DNA from: Oscillospiraceae bacterium
Lineage (GTDB): Bacteria; Bacillota; Clostridia; Oscillospirales; Oscillospiraceae
Length of the DNA: 64,000 bases
Direction: 5' to 3'
Assembly: GCA_015067615.1 (NCBI GenBank)
Contig: SVMD01000006.1
Coordinates: forward strand, 1 to 64,000
Every line of letters starts with the position of its first letter. The stretch's first letter is position 1. A model generated the notes under the pieces. The model worked only from the letters and a program-made list of their open reading frames with translations, did no database searches and was not told the origin of the DNA. A program made the position numbers and the translations under genes. Positions 8,135 through 15,529 of this stretch are shown here, in pieces.

Positions 8135-9007
8135 TTAACCCTTGACGGCGCCGCCCATGGCTTCCTGGTAGCACTTCTGGGTGATCATGAACAGGATGGA
8201 GATGGGGATTGCGACCACAACGGCGCCGGCGCAGAACCGGGTGAACCAGTTGTTGACGAATTCCATTTCCAGCATCTTGTACAGACCGATGGAGACGGTG
8301 TAGTACTCAGCCTCGGCACGGACGATAACCTTTGCCAGGATGAAGTCCATCCAGGGACCCATGAAGGAGGTGATGATCTGATACACGATCATGGGCTTGC
8401 ACAGAGGAAGGGTAATCTTGGTGAAGGTCTGCCACTTGGTGGCGCCGTCCAGATATGCAGCCTCGTCCAGAGCCTTGGGAATGGTATCCATGTAGCCCTT
8501 CAGGATGAAGAAGCCGGTACCGGCGCCGGAGGTGTAGCAGATGACCAGAGCCAGAGGCAGCTTGGAGCCTTCGGTCAGGCCCATGGCCTTCAGCAGGAAG
8601 TACACAGCAACCATGCCCATGAAGCCGGGAAACAGGTTGATGATCATGCCCATGTCCATGTAGGACTTACGCAGCTTCCACTTCACGCGGGACAGGGAGT
8701 AGGAAACTGCCAGCACGAAGAAAGTGGAGATGATACATGCAAAGATTGCGATGACGAAGGTGTTCATGAAGGTACGGGGGAAGTTCATGGAGTCGGTCTC
8801 GGTGAACAGCCGCACGTAGTTCATGATGGTGTACTCCTTGGGGAAGAAGCCGGGGGTGAACAGGCCCTGGGATTCAGCACGGAAGGAGTGGGCGACCAGC
8901 CAGATGAAGGGGATCAGCCAGACGATTGCCACGATGGTCAGGAAGATGTGGACAATGATGTCGGTGACCATTCTTTGGGTCTTGACGGAAGCAGTTTTCT
9001 TAGCCAT
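8135..9007 (-). CDS. Maltodextrin ABC transporter permease, MalG type
   Basis: 290-residue inner-membrane permease with six predicted helices. The cytoplasmic loop EAAYLDGATKWQTFTKITLP carries the EAA motif that docks the ATPase. It is most like MalG/MdxG from the context and sequence. The start overlaps the stop of the MalF-like gene (TAATG), implying translational coupling. Substrate is inferred from the neighbouring binding protein and amylase. No ATPase gene is in the operon, so a shared MsmX-like ATPase encoded elsewhere is expected. Confidence 0.92.
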   Translation of the reverse strand: MAKKTASVKTQRMVTDIIVHIFLTIVAIVWLIPFIWLVAHSFRAESQGLFTPGFFPKEYTIMNYVRLFTETDSMNFPRTFMNTFVIAIFACIISTFFVLAVSYSLSRVKWKLRKSYMDMGMIINLFPGFMGMVAVYFLLKAMGLTEGSKLPLALVICYTSGAGTGFFILKGYMDTIPKALDEAAYLDGATKWQTFTKITLPLCKPMIVYQIITSFMGPWMDFILAKVIVRAEAEYYTVSIGLYKMLEMEFVNNWFTRFCAGAVVVAIPISILFMITQKCYQEAMGGAVKG

Positions 9008-10401
9008 TATTTGAAGCCCTCCTCATCCTTGTAAGATCCGGAGTTCCGGTAGGTAAGCAGTGCAACGGTAGCCAGAACGAAGAAGGTCATAATGCCGATA
9101 ACGGCTGCCAGGTTGTACTCCTGATTGTCCATGGTCAGCTTATACAGCCAGGTGACCAGCAGGTCGGTCTGACCGGCAGAGTCGCCGATGTAGGTGGGGC
9201 CACCGCCGGACAGCAGGTAGATGATGTTGAAGTTGTTGATGTTGCCGGTGAAGGAGCTGATCAGGGTGGGAGTCATAACGAAGATCATGTAGGGCAGGGT
9301 AACATTCACAAACTGCTGGAAAGCGTTGGCGCCGTCGATACGGGCAGCCTCGTACTGCTCAGCGGGAATGTTCTGCAGAATACCGGTAACAGACATAACG
9401 GTGTAGGGAATACCGACCCAGCAGTTGATCACGATGATGGTGACACGGGCCCAGGTGGCATTGGTGAAGAAAGGCAGAGCCTTGTCGATCCAGCCCAGGT
9501 TCAGCAGGAGGTTGTTGATAGCGCCCTCTTCCTTGAACATGGTACGGATGATCAGCAGAGAAACGAACTGAGGCACGGCGATGGTCAGGGACAGGATAGT
9601 ACGCCACATACCCTTCAGACGGGTGGAGGGGCGGTTGATGATCATGGCCATGACGGTGCCGGCGAAGAAGTTCAGGAAGGTTGCGAAGAAGGCCCAGATC
9701 AGGGTCCACTTCAGAACGGGGAAGAACTGACGGCCCAGAGCGGAGGAGCTGTCAAACAGGGAAATAAAGTTGTCCAGGCCAACCCAGTCAAACAGGGTCA
9801 GGTGGTCACCGGTGCGGCCATAGTTGGTAAAGGCCATCATCATCATGTAGACCAGAGGAACAACAGTGAAAATCATCAGAGCTGCGAAAGGCAGGAACAT
9901 CAGCAGCTTGTGGATGTTCTCGTCAAACAGGCTCTTGACGTCGTCGACGAAGGTGGGAACCTTCTTACCGGCCTTCTTCAGGGACTGAGCCTTGAAGCCG
10001 GAGCGGACGGATGCACGCCAGACAACAATGAACACCACGATAGCAACGATGGTTGCGGTGGCGTACAGCAGGATCTGCTGAGAGTTGTCGCCCTGAACGT
10101 ACTCGTAAACACCAAGGTCGTCATTCCAGACTTCCTCAGTGACGCGGTCACCCAGGCTGGGCATCAGGCCGAGCCAGTGCAGACCGCCGTTTTCGATCAG
10201 CATAAAGCCGATGAAAATAACCTCAATAGCCAGGAAAATCAGAGTCTTGATGTACTGGCCAGCGGCGAGGTTGCCGAAGCCCATGATCAGACAGGAGAGC
10301 CAAATCAGAGGGCCGCCGTTTTTCAGTGCATACAGTAAGCCGTCCTTATTTTCGGGCTTCCGGTATGCTGCTGCGGTTTTTGTCAATTCTTTCGTTGACA
10401 C
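9007..10401 (-). CDS. Maltodextrin ABC transporter permease, MalF type
   Basis: 464-residue permease paired with the MalG-like protein. The N-terminal part has an extra hydrophobic region (GFGNLAAGQYIKTLIFLAIE) and a second helix pair near residues 105-130, as in Gram-positive MdxF; the permease core starts near residue 160, with the EAA loop YEAARIDGANAFQQFVNVTLP around residue 355. I prefer a GTG start at 10401 because AAGGGAG lies eight bases upstream; an ATG at 10419 adds six residues but has a poor RBS. Stop and next start overlap by one base. Confidence 0.9.
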   Translation of the reverse strand: MSTKELTKTAAAYRKPENKDGLLYALKNGGPLIWLSCLIMGFGNLAAGQYIKTLIFLAIEVIFIGFMLIENGGLHWLGLMPSLGDRVTEEVWNDDLGVYEYVQGDNSQQILLYATATIVAIVVFIVVWRASVRSGFKAQSLKKAGKKVPTFVDDVKSLFDENIHKLLMFLPFAALMIFTVVPLVYMMMMAFTNYGRTGDHLTLFDWVGLDNFISLFDSSSALGRQFFPVLKWTLIWAFFATFLNFFAGTVMAMIINRPSTRLKGMWRTILSLTIAVPQFVSLLIIRTMFKEEGAINNLLLNLGWIDKALPFFTNATWARVTIIVINCWVGIPYTVMSVTGILQNIPAEQYEAARIDGANAFQQFVNVTLPYMIFVMTPTLISSFTGNINNFNIIYLLSGGGPTYIGDSAGQTDLLVTWLYKLTMDNQEYNLAAVIGIMTFFVLATVALLTYRNSGSYKDEEGFK

Positions 10402-10460
10402 GTTACCGTCTCCCTTCATTTCCGGATGTAAATCGTTTCCAGAAAAGATTTTTAAAAATG

Positions 10461-10483
10461 GCGGCGACCTTTCGGCCGCCGCC
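10461..10483 (-). other. Intercistronic hairpin between malE- and malF-like genes
   Basis: The sequence GGCGGCGACC TTTC GGCCGCCGCC forms a GC-rich stem about 40 bases after the binding-protein stop, without a T run. Such hairpins commonly protect the abundant malE message from 3' decay; the role here is inferred. Confidence 0.6.
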
Positions 10484-10523
10484 GGAATTCATGGTTTAAC
10501 TGAATTTAGCAGACTGTATGAGA

Positions 10524-11792
10524 TTACAGGCCGCCCTCGTTCAGCTGGCCGTTCAGCAGGTCGACCATCTCAGCAACGTTGTCCTTGGTGACGGTGCCGT
10601 CAGCCAGGTTGGTGCCGTAGGTGCCGACAGGGCCCCAGACGGGGTTCATCTCAGCGATGGTGGGCTGAGCAACGGAAGCGTAAGCCATGGTTGCGGACTC
10701 AGCGGTAGCGACGATGGAAGCAGCGACATCAGCGTTCTCAGCCAGAGCGGTGACAGCGGGAGTGATGTTACGCAGCTGGAAGCGCAGCAGCTGGGAGTCA
10801 GCGGAAGCCAGGAATGCAGCGAACTGCATAGCAGCCTTCATGTTCTTGGCGTTGGGGTTGACACCGACAGCCTTGGAGCCAGCGTAGGCCTTCAGCTGAG
10901 CGGGAGCGCCATTGACCATGACAGTGGGAGCGGGGACAGCGCCCAGGTTCTCGCCCAGAGCCTCAGCCAGGCCGGCGTAGTCCCAGGAACCGGAGAAGTA
11001 AGCAGCGACAGTGCCGTCCTTCAGGCCAGCGTTGCCGTAGCCGTCGCCGTCAACCTTGAAGTTGGGGTTGGCCAGCAGATCCAGGACAGCGTTGGTGGCG
11101 TTGATGCCGATCTCGCCGCCGAAGTTGACGCCAGCAGCAGCGTCAGTGCCGGTCTCGCCGAACAGGGTGCCGCCTGCAGCGAAGAAGAAGGCGGGCAGGT
11201 ACCAGGAGTTCTTAACCTCGAAGGCAACGATGCCCTTCTCCAGGCAAGCTTCCATGGACTTAACGTCCTCCTCGGACAGGATGGACTTGTTGTAGTACAT
11301 GAACCAGGTGTTGGGAGCCACGGGGAAGCCGTAGACGCCGCCGTCGGTAGCGGTAACGGTGTTCAGGTAAGTGGCAGAAACGTCGTTCTGAACCTGCTCC
11401 AGGTAACCGCCGCCCAGCTTAGCCAGGGCGTTGGACTGCAGCAGAGTGCCCAGCTGGTCGTTGGCGAACATGTAAACGTCAGCAGCAGCTGCGGGGTCAG
11501 CAGTGACCATGGTGGCAGCGTCGCCCTCGGGGCAAACGCCGTTGTCCCAAGTGATGACGTACTCGGGGTGAGCCTCAGCGAACTTAGCCTGAACCTGAAT
11601 CAGCCAGGAGTTAGCGTCGACCTGGTCCTCCTGGGGAGCCCAGACCTTCAGGGTGATAGCCTCAGGAGCAGCATCCTGAGCCTCGTTGTTGCCAGCCTCG
11701 GGAGCCTTGGTCTCGTCGGTGTTGCCGCCGCCGCAGGCAACCAGGGACAGAGCCATTGCCAGAACCAGCAGCAGAGCAATGATCTTCTTCAT
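10524..11792 (-). CDS. Maltodextrin-binding lipoprotein (ABC transporter solute-binding protein)
   Basis: 422-residue extracellular binding protein of family 1. Signal peptide and lipobox are MKKIIALLLVLAMALSLVAC, followed by a short acidic linker. Family features include LKVWAPQEDQ, the FAEAHPEY segment, YNKSILSEEDVKS, GTVAAYFSGSWDYAG near residue 265 and NPVWGPV near the end. Codon use is highly biased, consistent with high expression of a binding protein. First gene of the operon; RBS AGGAGG lies upstream of ATG. The intergenic region to the MalF gene (about 120 bases) holds a GCGGCGGCCGAAAGGTCGCCGCC hairpin-like sequence near 10463-10482 that may stabilise the malE end or reduce downstream transcription. 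Confidence 0.93.
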   Translation of the reverse strand: MKKIIALLLVLAMALSLVACGGGNTDETKAPEAGNNEAQDAAPEAITLKVWAPQEDQVDANSWLIQVQAKFAEAHPEYVITWDNGVCPEGDAATMVTADPAAAADVYMFANDQLGTLLQSNALAKLGGGYLEQVQNDVSATYLNTVTATDGGVYGFPVAPNTWFMYYNKSILSEEDVKSMEACLEKGIVAFEVKNSWYLPAFFFAAGGTLFGETGTDAAAGVNFGGEIGINATNAVLDLLANPNFKVDGDGYGNAGLKDGTVAAYFSGSWDYAGLAEALGENLGAVPAPTVMVNGAPAQLKAYAGSKAVGVNPNAKNMKAAMQFAAFLASADSQLLRFQLRNITPAVTALAENADVAASIVATAESATMAYASVAQPTIAEMNPVWGPVGTYGTNLADGTVTKDNVAEMVDLLNGQLNEGGL

Positions 11793-11862
11793 TTGATTTT
11801 CCTCCTATGTTTTTTGACATATATGCAATCACAGCCATTTTGCTGCAAGAGCCAGAGAATCA

Positions 11863-11904
11863 TTTTTCCACCCGGGGTGGAAAAAGAAAAGGGTACCCTT
11901 TTCT
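11863..11904 (-). other. Two adjacent palindromes in the maltodextrin operon leader
   Basis: A perfect 20-base palindrome (11885-11904, AGAAAAGGG centred on TACC) abuts a second one (11863-11885, TTTTTCCACCC with its complement). On the minus-strand transcript the first stem is directly followed by five T that form the 5' arm of the second stem. They lie between the promoter and the binding-protein start. Confidence 0.6.
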
Positions 11905-11919
11905 GTGCTATGTGTAAAC

Positions 11920-11955
11920 TGTAAACGTTTCATCAAATATTGAAACGTTTTCAAA
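11920..11955 (-). promoter_or_regulatory. Tandem CG-centred operators (LacI/CcpA type)
   Basis: TGTAAACGTTTCA (11920-11932) and TTGAAACGTTTTCAA (11940-11954) are two near-palindromes with central CG dinucleotides exactly 20 bp apart, directly downstream of the promoter and over the expected transcription start. They resemble MalR and cre sites. No LacI-family gene is in the window. Confidence 0.75.
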
Positions 11956-11965
11956 GGACAAAAAC

Positions 11966-11994
11966 AGTATAACATTAAATATATGAATGCGCAA
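11966..11994 (-). promoter_or_regulatory. Promoter of the maltodextrin operon
   Basis: Minus strand: TTGCGC (11989-11994), 17-base spacer, TATACT (11966-11971). Predicted start near 11959 gives a leader of about 167 bases. Confidence 0.65.
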
Positions 11995-12086
11995 CAAGGC
12001 ATTCTCTCCAAATTCCTTATTCATATTTTAGTCATATTTTACAATTTGTTCTGTCGATGATAATTTCCTTCTTTTTCCTGATTTAT

Positions 12087-12114
12087 TTGCATTTTCGGGA
12101 ATCTGTGGTACAAT
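12087..12114 (+). promoter_or_regulatory. Promoter of rlmH
   Basis: TTGCAT, 16-base spacer, TACAAT; the ATG follows 28 bases later. Confidence 0.6.
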
Positions 12115-12142
12115 CTTTTCAACGCTTTTTGGGGGTAAGACA

Positions 12143-12625
12143 ATGTTTGATATCACACTGATCACCATGGGAAAACTGAAGGAAAAGTTCTATATTTCCG
12201 CCGCGCAGGAATACGCAAAACGGCTGGGCGCCTACTGCCGCTTCACCCTTCTGGAGCTGCCGGAGGTAAGACTTCCGGAGGACCCCTCCCCTGCCGAAAT
12301 TTCTGCCGGTCTTGAAAAGGAGGCGGAGCTGATCTTCTCCAAAATTCCCAAGGGTGCCTGGTTCTGCGTCTTTACCCCGGAGGGTAAGGAGCTTTCCAGT
12401 GAGGGCTTCGCCGCGAAGCTCAGCGAGGTGAAGCTCAGCGGAAAGAGCAGCGCCTGTTTTCTCATCGGTTCCTCCTTCGGCATGTCCCCCAGAGTCAAGC
12501 AGAGGGCGGATTTTAAGCTGTCCATGGGGCCCATGACCTTCCCCCACCATCTGGCCCGGATCATGGTGCTGGAGCAGATCTACCGGGCGGAAGCCATCCA
12601 GGCGGGCAGCAAATACCATAAATGA
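12143..12625 (+). CDS. rlmH: 23S rRNA (pseudouridine-1915-N3)-methyltransferase RlmH
   Basis: 160-residue SPOUT-class methyltransferase that methylates pseudouridine 1915 in helix 69 of 23S rRNA using S-adenosylmethionine. Family signatures are the start MFDITLITMGKLKEKF, the trefoil-knot segment CFLIGSSFGMS around residues 110-120, and the ending HHLARIMVLEQIYRAEAI..GSKYHK. Length is exactly typical. Promoter at 12087-12114; the following inverted-repeat element probably terminates the transcript. Confidence 0.96.
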   Translation: MFDITLITMGKLKEKFYISAAQEYAKRLGAYCRFTLLELPEVRLPEDPSPAEISAGLEKEAELIFSKIPKGAWFCVFTPEGKELSSEGFAAKLSEVKLSGKSSACFLIGSSFGMSPRVKQRADFKLSMGPMTFPHHLARIMVLEQIYRAEAIQAGSKYHK

Positions 12626-12709
12626 GTTGAAAGTTGATAGTTGAGAGTTGATAGTTTTTGATCCTTGTCCGGTTCATTAACTATCAACACTCTGCTATCG
12701 ACTCTTTTT
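12624..12709. repeat. Imperfect inverted-repeat spacer element (GTTGATAG units)
   Basis: The left arm is built from short iterations (AGTTGAAAGTTGATAG, TTGAGAGTTGATAG), the right arm from their complements (ACTATCAACACTC, CTATCGACTC), separated by about 22 unrelated bases and ending in TTTTTC. It begins inside the rlmH stop codon and probably serves as its terminator. A second element of the same architecture lies at 34314-34380. Confidence 0.7.
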
Positions 12710-12715
12710 CACGCA

Positions 12716-12751
12716 AAGTACCTTGACAGGTGAGGTACTTCGTGTTATCAT
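12716..12751 (+). promoter_or_regulatory. Promoter and PadR-type operator
   Basis: TTGACA (12723-12728), 17-base spacer, TATCAT (12746-12751). A perfect inverted repeat AAGTACCT (12716-12723) / AGGTACTT (12733-12740) straddles the -35 box, the geometry expected for autorepression by the PadR protein encoded next. Confidence 0.75.
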
Positions 12752-12775
12752 AATCACACAAAGGAGGGATCACCC

Positions 12776-13108
12776 ATGTCAATTGCAGGCGATCTGATCC
12801 GGGGCCATACCGATGCCATCATCCTGGCCCGGCTGCTCCGGTCTGACAGCTACGGCTATGAGATCAACAAAACCATCTCCACCCTCTCCTCAGGCCGGTT
12901 TGAATTGAAGGAAGCCACATTATATACCGCCTTTAAACGGCTGGAGGACGCCGGGTTCATTGCCTCCTACTGGGGATCATCCGGTGCCGGTGCCCGGCGG
13001 CGGTACTACACCATCACCCCCTCCGGCCGGGAAGCCTGCCACAGGCTTCTGCTGGAATGGGAGGAGACCAAGCAGATTATGGATAAACTTCTGGTAACGG
13101 AGGAATGA
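12776..13108 (+). CDS. PadR-family transcriptional regulator
   Basis: 110-residue winged-helix repressor. The family pattern is clear: LARLLRSDSYGYEINKTI, the recognition region FELKEATLYTAFKRLEDAGF and the wing GAGARRRYYTITPSGRE. First gene of a three-gene operon (PadR, DUF1700, DUF4097), an arrangement widespread in Firmicutes and usually linked to cell-envelope stress, although the ligand is unknown. RBS AAGGAGGG. The ATGA overlap with the next frame indicates coupling. Confidence 0.94.
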   Translation: MSIAGDLIRGHTDAIILARLLRSDSYGYEINKTISTLSSGRFELKEATLYTAFKRLEDAGFIASYWGSSGAGARRRYYTITPSGREACHRLLLEWEETKQIMDKLLVTEE

Positions 13109-13110
13109 TT

Positions 13111-13749
13111 ATGAGACAGCAGCTGATTCAATATGTAGAGCTTCTCTTCGCCGGGGCCCCCGGTTCCGAGGAGATCAAGCAGGAAATTCTTCAGAACACC
13201 CTGGACCGCTATGACGACCTGGTATCCCTGGGCAAGACTGAGGCGGCCGCTTACCGGCTGGCCATCTCCGGCATTGGCGATATCAATGAGATTCTGGGGC
13301 AGTCCACCGAACACACCGAACACACCGCACCCACGGGGCAGCCCAGACAGTCGGAGCCGGAAGACCGGGAGCAGCGGAAACTCCGGGCCGTGGCCATCGC
13401 CATGTACATTCTCTGCCCCATTCCGCTGTTCATCCTCTCGGAATTCGATCTTGCAACCATGGGACTTTGCTTTACCCTGGCACTGGTTGCCACCGCTACC
13501 TATCTTCTGATGCTGGCAAGAAAGGGCGAACCGGAAGAAGAAGCGGAAGCTGCCGGCGCGCCTGTTTCTCCCAAGAAGCAGGCTGTGGGCAGGATCCTGG
13601 GACCTGCCACTCTGGTAGTATACCTGCTTGTCAGCTTCCTCACCCATGCCTGGGCCATCACCTGGCTGATTTTCCCCATTTCCGGCTGCATCAAGGGCAT
13701 CATCAATGCCGTTATCGACCTGAAGGAGGTTAATAGCTATGAGAACTAA
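13111..13749 (+). CDS. DUF1700 (HAAS-domain) membrane protein
   Basis: 212-residue protein with an N-terminal HAAS-type helical domain (QYVELLFAGAPGSEEIKQEI, then LDRYDDLVSLGKTEAAAYRLAI) followed by at least three or four transmembrane helices (ILCPIPLFILS, GLCFTLALVATATYLLML, ATLVVYLLVSFLTHAWAITWLIFPI). Such proteins usually pair with PadR regulators and DUF4097 proteins and are thought to modulate them at the membrane; that role is inference. I prefer ATG 13111, seven bases after GGAGG, over the ATG at 13105, which sits too close to the RBS. Confidence 0.88.
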   Translation: MRQQLIQYVELLFAGAPGSEEIKQEILQNTLDRYDDLVSLGKTEAAAYRLAISGIGDINEILGQSTEHTEHTAPTGQPRQSEPEDREQRKLRAVAIAMYILCPIPLFILSEFDLATMGLCFTLALVATATYLLMLARKGEPEEEAEAAGAPVSPKKQAVGRILGPATLVVYLLVSFLTHAWAITWLIFPISGCIKGIINAVIDLKEVNSYEN

Positions 13750-14686
13750 CCCCATTTTGCGCATCGTCCTCTTTAGCATCGCCCTGATTTTTCTGCTGGG
13801 TATTCTGGGTGTTGGATTGGGTGTCACCACTTTCATGAACATCAGTAAATACGGTGAAGGCACGCTGACCCATCACACACCGGTTCTTCAGTCGGACGAA
13901 ATTTCCGGTAATCAGGGCAGCTTCGCCGACAGCGAGGTTTACAGCGTCCCCGCCTCCGTCCGGGAGCTGGATATCGAATGGGCTGCCGGAACCATCACCA
14001 TCGCTCCCTCCCCCAACGCAACGGATATTCAGGTATCTGAAAACTTCACCGGCAGCGACAAATATAAAATGGTATGCCGGCAGGAGGGTAATAAGCTGGA
14101 GATCCGCTCTTCCTCCGAGACCTTCCACTTCCCCAGCTTCGGCGTGAATACCGATTCCAAGGATCTGGTGATCCTGGTTCCCAGTGACTGGACCTGCGAC
14201 GCTCTGGAGATCGACGCTGCTTCCGCCGATGTCTATGTCTCCGGCCTGACCATCGGCGAGATGGATTTTGACGGTGCCTCCGGCATCTGCAACCTGGAAA
14301 ACTGCACCGTATATAATATGGACGTGGACGCCGCCTCCGGCGAGGTGATCTTCTCCGGTCATCTGGACTGTCTGGACTTTGACGGTGCCTCCGGCGACTG
14401 CACCCTGAAGCTGACCAACTGCCCCAGCAGCATCGATCTGGACGGCATGTCCGGGGATCTGGATATCACCCTCCCCTCCGACTGCGGCTTTATCGTCAAT
14501 TCCGAGGGCTTGAGCTCTGATTTCACCACAGATTTCGACATCAAAAACATCAACGGCGCCCACTGCCACGGCGACGGCAGCTGCCGCATTGAGGTGGATG
14601 CACTTTCCGGCAGGGTATGCATCCGGGACGGCGGCTATAACTGCCACGCCACGGAGGATCACGGCCACCACGGCAGCCACCACTAA
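13739..14686 (+). CDS. DUF4097 membrane-anchored beta-repeat protein with His-rich tail
   Basis: 315 residues: a short cytoplasmic start, one transmembrane helix (IVLFSIALIFLLGILGVGLG), then an extracellular right-handed beta-repeat domain of the DUF4097/adhesin type with iterated blocks (LEIDAASADVYVSG, MDFDGASGICNLEN, MDVDAASGEVIFSG, LDFDGASGDCTLKL). The last 45 residues are rich in His and Cys (CHGDGSC, then CHATEDHGHHGSHH), suggesting metal binding. It overlaps the DUF1700 gene by 11 bases and ends the operon. Envelope-stress sensing is an inference from the operon type. Confidence 0.88.
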   Translation: MRTNPILRIVLFSIALIFLLGILGVGLGVTTFMNISKYGEGTLTHHTPVLQSDEISGNQGSFADSEVYSVPASVRELDIEWAAGTITIAPSPNATDIQVSENFTGSDKYKMVCRQEGNKLEIRSSSETFHFPSFGVNTDSKDLVILVPSDWTCDALEIDAASADVYVSGLTIGEMDFDGASGICNLENCTVYNMDVDAASGEVIFSGHLDCLDFDGASGDCTLKLTNCPSSIDLDGMSGDLDITLPSDCGFIVNSEGLSSDFTTDFDIKNINGAHCHGDGSCRIEVDALSGRVCIRDGGYNCHATEDHGHHGSHH

Positions 14687-14697
14687 ATACCAGTTAA

Positions 14698-14728
14698 AGG
14701 CCCCGCACAGCTGTGCGGGGCCTTTTTA
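14698..14728 (+). terminator. Terminator of the PadR operon
   Basis: Perfect palindrome AGGCCCCGCACAG/CTGTGCGGGGCCT followed by TTTT. Confidence 0.92.
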
Positions 14729-14760
14729 CGAAATGTTTACATCCATATATTCCCATTCTC

Positions 14761-14789
14761 TTGCATCCCGGGATCTCCTTCGATATAAT
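14761..14789 (+). promoter_or_regulatory. Promoter of the HAD/hydrolase operon
   Basis: TTGCAT (14761-14766), 17-base spacer, TATAAT (14784-14789). Confidence 0.7.
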
Positions 14790-14821
14790 AAGGAATAGTT
14801 TTCGACATTGTGAGGGATTTT

Positions 14822-15529
14822 ATGATCACTACCATTTTATTTGACCTGGACGGCACGCTGCTGCCCATGGATCAGGATATCTTTCTGAAAGCCTACTTAG
14901 GCGGTCTGGCGAAGAAGGCCGCAGGCCATGGCTATGAAGCTGCACCTCTGCCCAGACAGATCATGGCAGGCACCTACGCCATGGTGAAAAACGACGGCTC
15001 CGCCACCAACGAGGATGTATTCTGGTCCGCCTTCTCCGCCCTCTGCGGAAAAGACGCAAAGCAGGATATCGCCATCTTCGATGACTTCTACCGGAACGAA
15101 TTTCAGGAGGTCCGCCATGTCTGCGGCTGTGACCCCCGTGCAGCAGAGGCCATCCGGGAAATCAAGGCAATGGGCTATACCGTGGCCCTGGCCACCAATC
15201 CCCTGTTCCCGGCCATCGCCACCCACAGCCGTACCCGGTGGGCAGGTCTTGACCCCGCCGATTTCGCCCTGATCACCACCTATGAAACTTCCCGGCACAG
15301 CAAGCCCAATCCCGCCTACTATCAGGACGTGATGGAGGCCCTGGGTGTCAAAGCCGAAGAATGTCTGATGGTTGGCAATGACGTAGGCGAAGATATGATC
15401 GCCGAAAAGCTGGGCATGCAGGTGTTCCTGCTGACGGACTGCCTGATCAATAAAGACAACGCGGATATCTCCCGGTATCCCCACGGCAGCTTCCCTGAGC
15501 TGATGGAGCATATCAGGAGGCTCAGATGA
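14822..15529 (+). CDS. HAD-superfamily hydrolase
   Basis: 235-residue haloacid-dehalogenase-type phosphatase. Motif I is LFDLDGTLLPMD (residues 7-18), motif II is ALATNPLFP, motif III a lysine in SRHSKPNPAYY, and motif IV MVGNDVGEDM. A helical cap lies between motifs I and II. The substrate cannot be told from sequence; the cap size suggests a small phosphorylated metabolite. ATG 14822 is five bases after GAGGGA; a GTG at 14810 would extend it by four residues. The next gene overlaps by ATGA. Confidence 0.9.
   Translation: MITTILFDLDGTLLPMDQDIFLKAYLGGLAKKAAGHGYEAAPLPRQIMAGTYAMVKNDGSATNEDVFWSAFSALCGKDAKQDIAIFDDFYRNEFQEVRHVCGCDPRAAEAIREIKAMGYTVALATNPLFPAIATHSRTRWAGLDPADFALITTYETSRHSKPNPAYYQDVMEALGVKAEECLMVGNDVGEDMIAEKLGMQVFLLTDCLINKDNADISRYPHGSFPELMEHIRRLR

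Noticed and set aside
10518..11924. 468-residue open frame antisense to the maltodextrin-binding protein
   Set aside because: Same codon-bias effect; Ser/Gly/Val-rich sequence with no domain, while the minus-strand lipoprotein is unmistakable.
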